DNA of 49,476 nucleotides from Bigelowiella natans CCMP2755 (taxonomy: Eukaryota > Cercozoa > Chlorarachniophyceae), in assembly GCA_000320545.1 (NCBI GenBank), contig ADNK01001670.1, forward strand, positions 1 through 49,476, in the 5' to 3' direction. A program made the position numbers and the translations under genes. This document shows, piece after piece, positions 36,804-48,760 of the stretch. Every line of letters starts with the position of its first letter. Position 1 is the stretch's first letter. Below the pieces are notes generated by a model. It saw only the letters and a program-made list of their open reading frames with translations. It made no database searches and was not told the DNA's origin.

Positions 36804-39800
36804 ATGAGCGAGGTTGACTGATCTGTCCCTCTTCTCCTAACCCTTTCCCAAATCTAGCCTTGCCACAACAGCCATACCGTTCATTTTTGCACATTAACTT
36901 CTAAATCATTCTTAATCTGAAGCCGAACACGTAAAAGTGGATTTTGACACGATTCGGGATGATATCTTCTCGTTTTTTTGGATCATCTAACGAATTTCAT
37001 GCTTCTCTCTCCAGATAAAAGCCCCCGAGGCAAAGAAGCAAAACGGTGGGAAATGCGATGTTGATGTTATCTCATATCAAATCGGAAGGTCCGGAATATC
37101 GGATAAAAGCGACAAGGAGAGGGCAGCCGCAGGACCACTGGAAATCGACTCAGAAGCTGCAAAATACATCACTAAACCGAACTGTAAGTTAACTTAGATA
37201 ACTTTGAATATTTCGAAAAAGTGTTTTTGGAAATACAATATCTCTGCGGAACTCTTATCTTATCCAGATTTGTAAATTGTAGTGAAAGAAAAACCTGTTT
37301 ATCGAATGGAACTCGCGACCTGGCTTTCGATGCGGCAGTTCTTCCTTATTCGAGGTTGGTGAACCTGTGAGTATTGTTGTGTAACATGCAGTATAGCCAC
37401 TTATGTTCCGATATTGATGCAAGGGACACTATCTCAATTTTTGTCGTTGCATAGGTTGGAAGGAGTGGAACCCCAAGGATGGTAGGATCGATCAGAATAT
37501 TATGCTCGCGTCTGCTACTTGTTTCAAATCTTACGATGTATTGATATTCATCAGGAAATACGTGGAATCTGTACTGGCGTGAAAATCGCGTGGGGGCCTT
37601 TGTTATTAAGAACTGCTTCAAATGCCAGCGGATCAACAAATTTAGAGATTCGAACGGCATCACCTTAAAGGTTGGCAAGCGAGTCAGATAAGATATCATA
37701 TGGAAGTAAAAAGCAATTCCACCCATTTGTAGGACTTACTTGCACTGCGCATGAGCGATATGAGAGAGAAACATGGCTCAATCTTCGACTTCGTTCCCCG
37801 CACCTGGGTTCTCCCTGACCAGGAAGAAGACCTGGCAGCTCATGTCGAAAAGAGGTAGCGTAGCATTCATACAAGTACACTTTTAGAAAGAAAGGAGGGT
37901 AAAATAAGATGCTCAGCAGCTGCTACTCCTCATAATGACATATTTTTTAAAGTAGCAGTAATGGGAAGAAGCTTTATATTTGCAAGCCGGCGCGCCTAAG
38001 CCGAGGCCGCAACATCTTTCTATTCAAGAAATTTAAGGAAATGAAGACTAGGATTGATGAAGCGTCTCAATACTTCAGCTCACTCACAAAGGAGCAAAAA
38101 GAGGTTGGGAATGGGATGTTGCGAAGCCCTTATTTCGTTTGAAACAAGTGCGATACGTACCTATGCGTCAGTGCGGTGGTGGTGAATGCATGTGTGCATG
38201 TGTGCATGTGCGTTTATATTTGATGAAGCTTAACGAACTGCAATGTCCCTTCTGGAACTTTCCTATCATTATCTTAAGGTGGAACATTGGGTGGCGCAAG
38301 AATATCTGTACAATCCTTTCCTCATTTCCGGGTATGGTGCCCCAACAAGGAAGAAAGAGGAAGGAGCTCGATATTTAAAATAAATGGCACTACCCATAAC
38401 GAAAAAGAAAATCATCATTTTCAATGGGAACATCACGTTCAGATAGTGATAGCTGAGGATTATATATATAACTGCGTGAGAGCAAGTACAGTGGAGTTGG
38501 TTAAATTGGAGAGTGGTAGGAAGGTGAAGATTAGACGCAACTCACAGCTTTGTTTCTAAGATGTTTTCCTACAGGTATAAGTTTGACCTGCGGCTGTATG
38601 TGCTGGTGACAAGCCTGTGGCCTCTTCAAGCGTTCATTTATAAGCGCGGGTTCTCTATATCTTTGCCCATAGAAATAAATATGATGTATTTTCCATCGCT
38701 GCTGTGTCTATCGTTTTCGCCGTCAGTTAATATGATCATATCAAATGCTGCACCAATCGTCATCACCCTCCTCATCATTAACGTTAACACTATCACCATT
38801 ATCGTCTAAATGGTGCTTTCGATGCTGCAATCAGACTAGTTCGATTCGCAACAAGCAAGTACGATCTTGATGCCTCCGGCGATCTATTTAAACATTTAAC
38901 CAACTCCTCCATTAACAAAGGTTGTAGAAATAATATAGTAGGAGTAGCGGTCGTAGCGGTTCTTTTCACAATCCAGCGACATTTTCGAAACGTCCCTGTA
39001 TACAGACAGCGAGAGTCTCCATTCGGAGAAGGGCGTTGTCGGAAAGGGGTGCAAATGGAGGCTGCAGAAGTTGATGAAGGTAGATCGTGGTGCGACAGAA
39101 TCCTGTGATTATCGTGATATTTGGAGAGAAGATAGGAAAATCACATGTGTGTTGTAACAATGACAATCAGTCAACGCAGTTCCGCATGTTCGTTCGTGTT
39201 TCTGACGACCTTTTCGACGTGTTTTGTTGTTATTTAGTATCTCAAGGATGAATGTGGGAGAGACACCGATCTTCTATGGAAACAGATAAAGGAGACCGTC
39301 CTCCTCACCTTGCTCCCTATGGTCACCATCATCATCATCATTCATCATCATCATTATCATCGGCATGCATTCAAAAGAGGAGGGTCCGATACGTCTCAAT
39401 CGTGTCAATACATTGGCGCCGTTGTCTTCTGCATTCCATCAGCTGATAATTGAGGCATTCTCACAGACATCCTATGTGTGTAGTTTGCATGTCGTCTCTC
39501 CTCGTCCCTGCTTCATTCATACACATGCACAGGTGGGAACGGTCCCAGCAGATCCGGGGACATTCGAGTACTTCGGATTCGACGTCATGCTTGACGAGAA
39601 CCTTCGGTAAAAACGAAAAACGACAGCAGCAAACCAACAAGTGTACGTACGTACGCCCCTGTGTGTCGAAAGACTTTCGACTTATTATTTCCAAAAATTG
39701 TGTTGGTGAATCTTAGGCCATACGTCATTGAAGTTAACTCAGGCCCGGCGATGTCGGTGGACATGCCTCAAGTACTAAAGCGATGATGGCAATAGCCGCA

Positions 39801-40403
39801 CTGCTGACTCACAACAACTCTTTTTCAATTGCATGCCGTTGTATGGCATTAGATCTGATGAATTAGCTCTTCGTTGCATCAATCGTCATCATCATCATCA
39901 CCATCGTCACCGTCCTCATCATCGTTCGGTTTTTAGCAGACTTTTCTCCTCTGGTTTTCCTCATACTTGCGCATGATAAAATGTGCTTGATACTCTCATC
40001 ATCATCAGGATAAGATCGTCAAGGTGCCGATGGTGGACGACATGTTTAACATGCTTCAGCTTGACAAGATCAATCGCCATCCGCGTGAGCCATTCCCGCA
40101 ATACGCCCGCCGCCGCAGCCGAACAACCAAACGACCGCCTCGCAAAGAAGAGAAGGGAACAGCAGACCAAGAGGAGAGTAATGGAGAGGAGGGGGAGGTC
40201 TTGGGGTATCAGGATCTTGACATAAAACAGAAAGGCGATTGGGATATCATATATGGCTTTAGTGGTTGTAAGAACGGTGATGGTGATGGTCAAGCGCGGG
40301 AGAAAGGAGAAGGGGCTGCTGCTTCACAGGCGGAGACGATGGGGAAGAAACTCGCTAGGAATTACGACACCATTAAGTCATCGGTCTGTATGTGCTGTTT
40401 TTC

Positions 40404-40473
<70 letters not shown>

Positions 40474-40860
40474 GAGAGAGAGAGAGCGAGGCTGGCGTAG
40501 AGACGCTATGAATTGGATGCTAGATAATTTCTCTCTCTCTCTCTCCTTCCTCTTCCTGTTGCAATGCGAGCAGGGAACATCAATGAACAAAAAACAAGTG
40601 TCGGAGAAGCAATTGGAAGAATGGGCGTCTCAGGTATTTGTACCTTTTATCGGGGAAGTAAGTGGTGCTCTTGAAGTCTGGCCATGAATCGAGAAATGAC
40701 CATATCCTTGTAAAGACAAAGTCAAGTTGCGCCTGTGGTTAGGGGGGGGGGGGGCAAATATTTACCCATGCTGTCAAGTCATCTTGCCTCACGTAGACTT
40801 TCATTCCAGGTCGTCCAAGAAATCAAAATGTCTTACTCGAATAAGAAAGCTCCATGGTGA
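36804..40860 (+). CDS. Tubulin--tyrosine ligase-like (TTLL) enzyme
   Basis: TTLL enzymes add glutamate, glycine or tyrosine to tubulin tails through an ATP-grasp fold. Exons: 36804-36812 (tentative start), 37015-37183, 37283-37354, 37455-37481, 37555-37670, 37733-37854, 37959-38103, 38279-38331, 38575-38649, 38835-38920, 39006-39079, 39238-39321, 39533-39606, 39717-39771, 40009-40383, 40574-40633, 40810-40860; all phases agree, about 548 aa. Motifs in order: RGWKEWNPKDG, WNLYWRE, FDFVPRTWVLP, LYICKPARLSRGRNIFLF (ATP-grasp Lys and loop), VAQEYLYNPFLI, YKFDLRLYVLVTSLWPL, FKHLTNSSINK, FEYFGFDVMLDENLRPY, and VIEVNSGPAMSVD (metal-binding Glu and Asn). A charged C-terminal extension follows. The core is complete, so the enzyme is probably active on microtubules; which amino acid it adds cannot be told from sequence. 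Confidence 0.93.
40408..40472. repeat. (GT)n-(GA)n compound microsatellite in a TTLL intron
   Basis: About 13 GT units run directly into about 19 GA units in the intron between exons 40009-40383 and 40574-40633. A long spurious ORF runs through it. Confidence 0.9.
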
Positions 40861-41949
40861 TTATATGATGCAACCCACAAGCTATGTTCGAATGATCCAG
40901 AAAAAAAATGAATCAGCGTGAACAATGCTATGATGAGAGAAAGTGTGGATACGTGTGATGTAGGTGAAAAATGTAACGTAGTTATGAGATGTAAGAAAGG
41001 TCGTTATGTTCGCATGCACGATGTTCAACGTAAAATAGCGAGTGATTGAAATCATAGATACGATGTTGTCGTTGCTCGGATGCTGCAGCTTGGCGTGGTG
41101 TAAATTAATTTTCAATGTGTGCTCTACTAAATGTATGAGACGGATGTAATGAAATTGTCACAATTTTTCTCTTGCGACATGATCGGAGCTCCACCTGCTG
41201 CTAGCTAGCCAGGCTAGCTAGCCAGGCTAGCTAGCTAGCCTAGTAGCTAGGCCTGCACGTATTTCTCGATGTGGTAGGAGCTGCTGTATGTGTACAAATC
41301 AAAACACTCTAGCACTGCGCACGCCAGCATGGCTAGATGGATCGAGCACGAGCCCTACTAGCTTAGCTTGCTAGCTTGTACGTTGCGCGCACGATGTCGG
41401 CATAGGTTGAAGTATGGAAACATACAACAACCATTGATGATACGTACAGCCCAGCAGCTTTGTATCCTAGCTAAATAGCTAGCTAGCGTGGTGCCGCAGG
41501 CATGCTAGCGCACCGATAGCTAGATAAATGTAATCAGTAATCATGCTAGCATGGCGTTTGTTCGGCCTCGGCAGATTCTGCTAATAAATCTCTCCGCGTT
41601 CACGTTGCTAGTGGAAAAAATGATAGAGACTGAGTAAATGATTTTTCTTTCATTTGAAATCCAGATTGCGATTTCTAATATAAACTTTACATGCGATCAA
41701 TTGAAAAAATAGTATGGCTGTGTGTTGGAAGTAGGTTTGTTGTTTACAGCTTGCCTTCGCCGATCATCGATGGCGCAGATATAAGTGCGTCACTCGAGCA
41801 ATCAAAGCGATATGGCTCCTATTTCGGTGCAGAATTCAGATACTTTCCACATAATTTTCATCCCATCTACGAAGATGTACTGCTGTCATGATACAATCAA
41901 CACGATCAAGGCTCACTCATTGTACTCTTCCCATCAGGTTGCTTTACCC
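40861..41949. other. Convergent intergenic spacer with a GCTAGC-rich island
   Basis: This lies between the 3' ends of TTLL and GH92. From about 41195 to 41560 the sequence is built largely from GCTAGC/CTAG words with GCATGC and TGCA (for example 41201-41250, 41470-41550). The flanking DNA is AT-rich and unremarkable. ORFs at 41691-41891 and 41785-42138 have no supportable features. Confidence 0.6.
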
Positions 41950-44900
41950 TCAAGGTTGCAATCGTTTATTGCGGCCTTGATAGAAGCGCTCTGCGGCCTC
42001 AGCATCAGAAGTCATCGTGAAATTGAGGACGCCCCCCTTGAGGAGATCTGCATACTTTACGCGCAGGTCGGTGAGCGGCTGGCCGTTGAATTCTACCCTT
42101 TCCACGTAGGGGGTGGAGGCGGTGTTGCCTTTCGCTAGGATGCGCAGTGTAGCGTTGGCCGCCAAATGGAGCGTAGCCTCCTCGAAGAGCGGAGAGCCGA
42201 TCTCATAGTAATCGCTACCAGGTACTAGCTGGTAAAGCCCAAGAGCAGTGAGAACGAACCACGACGCCATCTCTCCATTGTCCTCGTCGCCGGAGAACCC
42301 GGTCTTGTAGCCGTATGCTGTATCCACCGTTGTCCTGAGCCATTTTTGGCCGAGAGACGGGCAGCCAGCTCCCTTCGCCATGTACAGGACATGGTGGACG
42401 GGTTGGTTGTTGTGCTCGTATTGCCCGAAACAGTTGCGAGCCATTTCAACCTGCTCGTGGTGCAGGCCCCAGTAGCCGAGGTGGAACGTAGCTGGCATCG
42501 TCATCATCTCCTCAAGGGCGCGGCACATCACCTCGCCCCCGCCGTATTCTTGAGCCAGCCCTTGGGGATCATGCGGCACATAGAAGCGATATTGGTACCC
42601 AGAGGCCTCGGTGTATTCACCGTTGCTTCCGCCCCACGCAAAAACATCGAAGTCGGTCACAAACGAGCCGTTCTTGAACTTGGCTTTGAGGAAACCTGGC
42701 ACCCCAAAGGAGCCCCCAGTAGCCGTTTGGTCGAAGAGCAGTCTCCAGTTGGCGGCGCGCTTAAACAGGGCCGCCGCGTCCTCCTTCTTACCGAGTTTCT
42801 GTGCGGCCATGGCTATGCTGTAATCAGCTAGCATGAAGTTGAGCGTCCCTGCGACCTGGTTCTGGTTGTCGCCATCCTCGGGCAAGTAGCCGTACTTGAT
42901 GTAGTCGCCTAGCCCTGCCCTCCCCTTCTTCGAGCCAATGGGCGTGACAGTGAAGGCGTTCTTACGAATGGCCTCGTATGCAAGCTGCACGTCGTCCTCG
43001 TCTTGTAGGACATCGCCGCGTAGGATCGCATCCGCGATGACGCAGTCTTGCATGGTAGACGCCATAGCGCCTCGCTCACCGGGGCTAGGCCATCCAGGAA
43101 GCCACCCCTGCTCTTTGTAGGCGTTGAGCCAGCCTCGAATGCTCTTGTGGTATTGATCGGGGTGTACCAGAGCGGTGAGCTGGTACAGGGTGCGGTATGC
43201 GTCCCAGAACCCGGAGTCCGTCATGATCTCCCCAGGAAACGTGCGCCCCATAGAGTCGTAGGGGGAATAATGAACCAGAGAACCTTCAATTGATGGTAAT
43301 GGTACTTGGTGGTGGTGGTTGTGAGCAATGCATTGAGAATATTTACCCAAAAAAAAAAAACGGGTTTTCACACGCGGGGGAAGGTGATCGTGGCATGCTT
43401 GTGTGACCAAGTACATATCCCCCCCTCTTGCCCATCTCTCGGCCAAAGTTGTATACATTTGCGTTGGCTCAGGAATGAATGCTTTTCTCACCGTTTTCGG
43501 CGATTTCGGCCAGTGATCGTGGGAAGATGGAGGCACGGTACATGCTCGAGTAGAACAAATCCAGGCGTTCCTTGTCCTTGGGGTCCTCATTCCGCGAGGG
43601 CTTTTCCACCTCAATAGCGCTCAAGACCTTCATTATCGTTTCAAACAGGCCATCTTCATTATAATCACTGCTATCACTGTGCAAACTGCAACACACGCAC
43701 ACACGCACACACGCACACACGCAGGCACACCCCTACCTCGTTCCATCGCTGCCTAGACTCCTTTGCGACATCCTCGAAGCTCTTCGTCTTCGGCAGCTCT
43801 CGGTCGAGGTTCAGCTTGGCCTGCTCCGGCGAGATGAATGACGTCGCGACGCGAATGGTTATCTCGGAAACAGTTGCTGGATCGAATTCAAGGAACGCTT
43901 CCAGGCCTTGATCGTACATGTTGTCTGACACATTCTGCTTGATGCCCGCCTTCATAGCAATTGGAGGCTCGGTTTCGAGATGGAAGTAATGGTGAAACTT
44001 GGTCTCGACTGACTCCGGGCCAAACCCCTTCTTATACCCAGAGAAGTGGCTCGACGAGCCGCCGTTGTACATGGCGAGAGTCTTGATCCAGCAGCATGGA
44101 AATGCGTCACTGCAGTTGAAACGGTCGGACAGAGGAGGAGCCGACGATGATGATGCCATCATTGATGATTTCGGGAAATCCAAAGTCCAAGCTCTGCAAC
44201 CATCGTCAGCGCAACACTGAGCCTTGCACTCATTAGCGGCTGCCTCCATATCATCCGTAATATTAACCTGGAAGCGGTAAAGATCGTTTCCAGAATAACC
44301 GACATTTTTCACCGTTTGGGAAGTCTCCATGCACGTATCTCCACCCTGCTGCTGCTGCTGCCTAACGTCGGTCTTAAGGTTGTGTGGTACTCCTCCAGAA
44401 TTGGCTTGTGTAAAACCAGTGATAGACGCAGGGGATGCAACAGCGTTGATTGCATCAGTCAAGTTTGAGCCAAGAAGGAGACGAACTCGGCGTGTCTGGT
44501 CCCAACCTGCCCATATTAGCACTCACAGTCACCGTCTATTCCGATTAATTTTTGACAAAAAAAGTTGCGCGGGCTTTTCTCCCTTCTCAACGCTGCTGAT
44601 AATTCAGTTTTATAATGAGAGTGACAGGGGTTTTTGAGGGATGTAAACAGTGAAAAACTAAAGGAAATATGTGAAAATTTCTTTTAGATATGACCCGTGG
44701 TCTGCATGCTAGGGTTATAGGGCGGGAACGTGAGTTTGATGATAGCCCCCCGCTCAGTTCCTGTGAGGTTTAGAGTCAAACAATTGCCCTTCCCATCGCA
44801 GTGGGTGTCGACGACAGTATCCATCCGATAAGGGGAGTAGAACGTGTCCCTGAACGTGTTGCATTTGTTGGGATATTGGCTGCGCATCCACCCCATTTCA

Positions 44901-45539
44901 GGAACGATGAGAAAGTTTCCATAGTCGTTGATCCACGGTGACGGCTGATGGGTGCAACGAATTCCGTACAATTCCATATCCTCTGGATGAAACCACCAGG
45001 ACCTGTCGTCGGGTTATTATTTTTTACGTCAAACGAAGCTTCGGTGCAGTTTTTATCATCCTAAATACGACACTGTTTGACCCCTTACTTTGAGCCTGCA
45101 GCGTTGGGTTTGTAGTTATTGGTCTGAGGAGTCCACTGGTTCATGCCCCATGGCCGACCAATGAATGGAAGGATCTGGCACGTACACAGTGATGGTTATT
45201 TCCTTCGTTTGAATGTAATGAACAAGGGGAATAGATTTTACATTTCCGACGCTGAAGTCAATGCGCGACTTGGTTCCACTACCCAGTTAGTGACGAAACA
45301 AAAAAAACGTGTCAGGGATTAGTACTATCAGGACATGTGCTGGTGGTGTGGTCGAGAGTCTATTCGAATGAGTTCTTACAGAAGGATATCAACATGATCC
45401 ACGGGGTCCTTGGTGCCAAGCACCTAGTCAAACAGGATTTTCAGAATACTAATAGAAACTAACAAAATTGGCGTACCTGGGCACTCCCTAGGAGGAGGGC
45501 AAAGGCAGGCAAAAAGCCGCAGAACGAGGTAGACACCAT
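41950..45539 (-). CDS. GH92-family alpha-mannosidase (secretory), Gln at the acid position
   Basis: GH92 enzymes are Ca-dependent, inverting alpha-mannosidases. Eight exons join in phase: 45477-45539, 45380-45423, 45242-45278, 45089-45174, 44695-45002, 43737-44506, 43492-43627, 41950-43283, giving 925 aa. A signal peptide (MVSTSFCGFLPAFALLLG) predicts secretion. Family motifs: YGIRCTHQPSPWINDYGNF, TDSGFWDAYRTLYQL, GWLPGWPSPGE, YIKYGYLPEDG, the calcium/catalytic segment FSGDEDNGEMASWFVLTALG, and YYEIGSPLFEEA. Where most members have GNEP with the acid Glu, this protein has NNQP (Gln codon 42403-42405, about residue 775). A Cys-rich insertion sits in the N-terminal domain. It is divergent from the GST-like gene. 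Given the Gln, mannose-phosphate-mannose may be a likelier substrate than a simple mannoside; that is inference. Confidence 0.92.
43990..44345 (-). other. Cys-rich PAN/Apple-like insertion in the GH92 protein
   Basis: Within the 770-bp exon a segment of roughly 110 residues carries six or more cysteines: DTCMETSQTVKNVGYSGNDL, then ECKAQCCADDGCRAWTLDF, NCSDAFPCCWIKT and SGYKKG. The pattern 'C...C..d..C.awt....CwlK......sG.k.G' is that of PAN/Apple-like modules, which bind proteins or glycans. It interrupts the N-terminal GH92 beta domain between LLLGSNLTDAINAV and ETKFHHYFHLET. Confidence 0.65.
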
Positions 45540-46026
45540 CTCTCCACCCGGTTGCTAATTTCTGTGCAAACAGTTGGTAAGATCCATTAAGGTGCTAGGT
45601 ACACATAGCTTTTAGCATGAAGCAATCAGTTATGTTATTACGACACAAGATTATGCTCTTTTTCATGAGAAACAATTAATATAAATCATTCATGTGGTAA
45701 GATCCAATGGAGATCTTGAGATTAAATGGGGTCCTTATTAGCAGGTTTTCTCGTGGTTGTCGCAAGATAGGAATCCTATACATTTCTAACCTAAATTTCA
45801 ATCACCTCTGCAAAACTCAACCTCTTTAGCGTCGTCTTTCTAGAAGTACCATCAGACGGTACCCCACCTTCGATACCTGGGATAAATCCTCGAATATAAA
45901 AACCATATCTATGTCGTAGTATGAAAATATCTTGCATCTACGATTGTGAAAACTATATTTTGTGTGTAAGATTTAAGGGCGCATCGGCATCCGACGTTCG
46001 GACACGTCGGGAAGTATGATTTGATA
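45540..46026. other. Divergent promoter region
   Basis: This 487-bp AT-rich gap lies between the start of the GH92 gene (minus) and of the GST-like gene (plus). It should hold promoters for both. I find no nameable motif, repeat or RNA gene in it. Confidence 0.4.
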
Positions 46027-47088
46027 ATGTCCATGCAGACGAGCATAGGGCAAACGGTCTCTGTCTATGGTGAAAATGTTGTGCTTTCCCCCAAAGCGGG
46101 GAAGAAGGATGAGAAGCAATCTCCCGCACCCACGTCGAAAGAAACAGTGTCGAAGAAAGGACTTGTGCTGTGGGGGAATAATACTTGTCCGTACGTCCAA
46201 CGCGTGCGAATATCTCTCGCTGAAAGAAAGCTTAAATATGTCTTTAAACTTGTCGACGTTGTTGGCACCAAGTCCTCGAAATTTGTTGCTTTGTATGCAA
46301 AAGCAATACCTCATCACCGTAAGCGACCCTGTGTCCCTTTGCTGGAAAATCGTGATGATTTGTCTTCCAGTACATCGGATGTAGCTATCATCCCTGAATC
46401 TTCGATTATATTAGAATATCTGGAAAATTATTTTAGATCCGACAAAGATGTCCCGTCTCTACGACCGGAAGGTGCATTATTGAGTGCCCGTTGCAGTCTG
46501 TACGTGCAACTGTTTCTCCAAGAGATGAAGCCACTTACGTATGAGATTCTAAATGCTGCGACGATGTCGGCTCTAACAGATATCGTTGATAAAGGAAAGC
46601 GAGCGTGTAACATGCTTGAAGAACAGTTGAAATGTATAGAACATGCTCGTTCAGGCAGTGATTCAGACGGTGAAGTGAAAGCGGAGGGCGAGATTAAAAA
46701 TCGCCCAAAGCAAGATTGTTTCGTTCTGGGTGACTCCTTCAGTCTTGCCGAGGCAACGCTTGCCCCCCATCTCCAGCGATTAGTCTTTATTGCTCCAAAG
46801 CTCCGTCGTGAGATCATCACTACAACTAGAAAGCCTAATGCGAACGGTCTTGACCTTTTCAAGCACGTTTTCGGGGCCGACAAATGTCCCCGATTCTGCA
46901 GATGGGCGAGCGCAGTCCTATCACGTCCGAGTGTAGTCGCAACATTCAACGAGGAGGAAGTTACGGAATTAATGAAAAGGGGCGTTGTAGTTTGGAAGGA
47001 TGCAGGCGGAATGAAGGGTTTTAAAACTAGGATGGAGCAAGCAAAAGCGGGGTTGTTGGTCCATTTATCAGCCCGCAGCCGAAAATGA
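46027..47088 (+). CDS. Intronless glutathione S-transferase-like protein (omega/thiol-transferase type)
   Basis: A single uninterrupted ORF of 353 aa begins at the ATG 46027; the in-frame TTG six bases upstream is not used. After a 45-residue polar leader, LVLWGNNTCPYVQRVRISLA is a thioredoxin-fold GST N-terminus with CPYV, where the Cys (about residue 54) is the likely catalytic thiol as in omega-class and related thiol transferases. RPCVPLLE supplies the cis-Pro and IPESSIILEYLE the Glu-Ser pair that holds the glutathione gamma-glutamyl group. The helical C-terminal domain includes FVLGDSFSLAEATLAPHLQR, the conserved N-capping 'lg..fSlADa.lap' motif, and an extra charged loop (SDSDGEVKAEGEIKNRPKQD). 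The lack of introns is odd among these neighbours. Substrates are unknown. Confidence 0.88.
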   Translation: MSMQTSIGQTVSVYGENVVLSPKAGKKDEKQSPAPTSKETVSKKGLVLWGNNTCPYVQRVRISLAERKLKYVFKLVDVVGTKSSKFVALYAKAIPHHRKRPCVPLLENRDDLSSSTSDVAIIPESSIILEYLENYFRSDKDVPSLRPEGALLSARCSLYVQLFLQEMKPLTYEILNAATMSALTDIVDKGKRACNMLEEQLKCIEHARSGSDSDGEVKAEGEIKNRPKQDCFVLGDSFSLAEATLAPHLQRLVFIAPKLRREIITTTRKPNANGLDLFKHVFGADKCPRFCRWASAVLSRPSVVATFNEEEVTELMKRGVVVWKDAGGMKGFKTRMEQAKAGLLVHLSARSRK

Positions 47089-47526
47089 GTGGAATCGAAA
47101 GAGTGGTACGTGCAGGGCGGGGGTGACCAGAGCGGATGATGCTATAAAATTAAGCTGTAGAAAGCCATGTTTCATAATAATTATGGACGTGCAACATGCG
47201 AGCATGCTGCATGCACTCTATTCTCATATCATCAAAATCATCATCTTCGCTCTGCTAGCCTGCATGGCAGCCAAACTAGCTAGCTAGCAAAGCGGCTGTA
47301 CGTGTGTCGACGTCTGTAGCTATTTATAGCAGCGCTGGCGCCTGCACACGCCACACGTACGTAAGCACACGCTCTTGCAAGCTATGCTACAATTCTAGTA
47401 GTGCCTGCTGCGGCTTGTCTACGCAACTAGTGTAATTGCTGTGCTATGTAAGATAATCAATTTGACGTATGAATTTTCAATTTCAGATAATAGAACGTGA
47501 GTTCGAAAGCAACAGTCTGCATATTA
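47089..47526. other. Convergent intergenic spacer with a palindrome-rich island
   Basis: This lies between the 3' ends of the GST-like and TBC genes. At about 47190-47400 it has dense GCATGC, TGCATG, CTAGC and ACGTAC words, including GCTAGCTAGC near 47277-47288. No gene is supported. Confidence 0.55.
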
Positions 47527-48687
47527 CTAGCTTGGTATAGGAGGGGGGGGGGCAGGCAGCTGAGGATCAGATGGTATTTCCGGCCGATGCGATGAAGCAT
47601 GATCTGTCGACCTGGGTTTCGGCGTATTCTGCTGTGTTTCACGAGAAACTCTGAAAGAAAGCGATTTCCGCTCGTGCTGGCGTAGTTGCTTGATCGTGGT
47701 CTAGTCGAAGCCGCAATAAAACATTAATATACAAATATCTCAGTAAACGAAGACGTCAGAGATGCTTCATAGCCTCTTCCTACCGCTACGACGTAGCGAC
47801 CAAAAATATAATTTTTAGAGAGGTTTTGGCGGTACTCACAACGCCGGTGGCGACATGGCATTTCCCATGCGACAAAACCAAAACCATCGTCGAGGTTTCT
47901 CGCAAGCATTTAGCAACTACGACGACGCGAAGACTCTGTACCCATCGATACATCACAGTATATATACTATTCACTCTCGTTATGCTGCTTTGTGACCTTT
48001 GAGATCCTGAACTTGAGGATAGCATCCATAAGCGCGTTTTCATCTTCCAGCTGATGAATTTATACACACACACACACACACATACACACATGTATGTATA
48101 TTATAAGTATATGCATCTTCGCAGAAATTCGTTGTACTTCCTCATGCGTGTCGTACTACACGCCAACAAAGAGCTCTGCTGCGGCAGTAGCTGCTTGAAT
48201 GTGTTGTGCTATGAGCATGGGTGCATACTACTACTACTACTACTACTACTACTACCCCTTCTCCAATGGTTGTGATGACATTGTAAAGCTCTCCCTCATT
48301 CTGAGCTGACAATACGCGCTCCTAAACGATATTATCATTGAGATGATTATGGTGCCATTTCTGGGATGATATTTGGAGGTAAAAATTCAAAAGAGTTATT
48401 CCACCACGCCTCTGTGTCTAACGACGGTCTCTCTTTCCTGTCCCCCCCCTCCCCTTTCTCCTCCTTCCTACCTGCTGGAGGTGTAACACGGCTAGAGACA
48501 CCCAAAACAGCACGTGGGAGCCATGGATGATTACCAGATCCCAAACCTTTTACACACGACAGTAAGACACGACGAAGAATGATGATGGTGGTGGTGATGA
48601 TGATGATGCTGAGATAAAAAGCTATGCAAAGAACACTGCATTTTGATGAAACTGCTGCACACAGCATTTAGTATTCAGTGCCAACAG

Positions 48688-48724
<37 letters not shown>

Positions 48725-48725
48725 C

Positions 48726-48760
<35 letters not shown>

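Noticed and set aside
42346-42831. 161-codon plus-strand ORF
   Set aside because: It is antisense to the strongly conserved GH92 catalytic exon, a typical GC-rich shadow.
46428-46949. 173-codon minus-strand ORF
   Set aside because: It is a shadow of the intact GST-like ORF.
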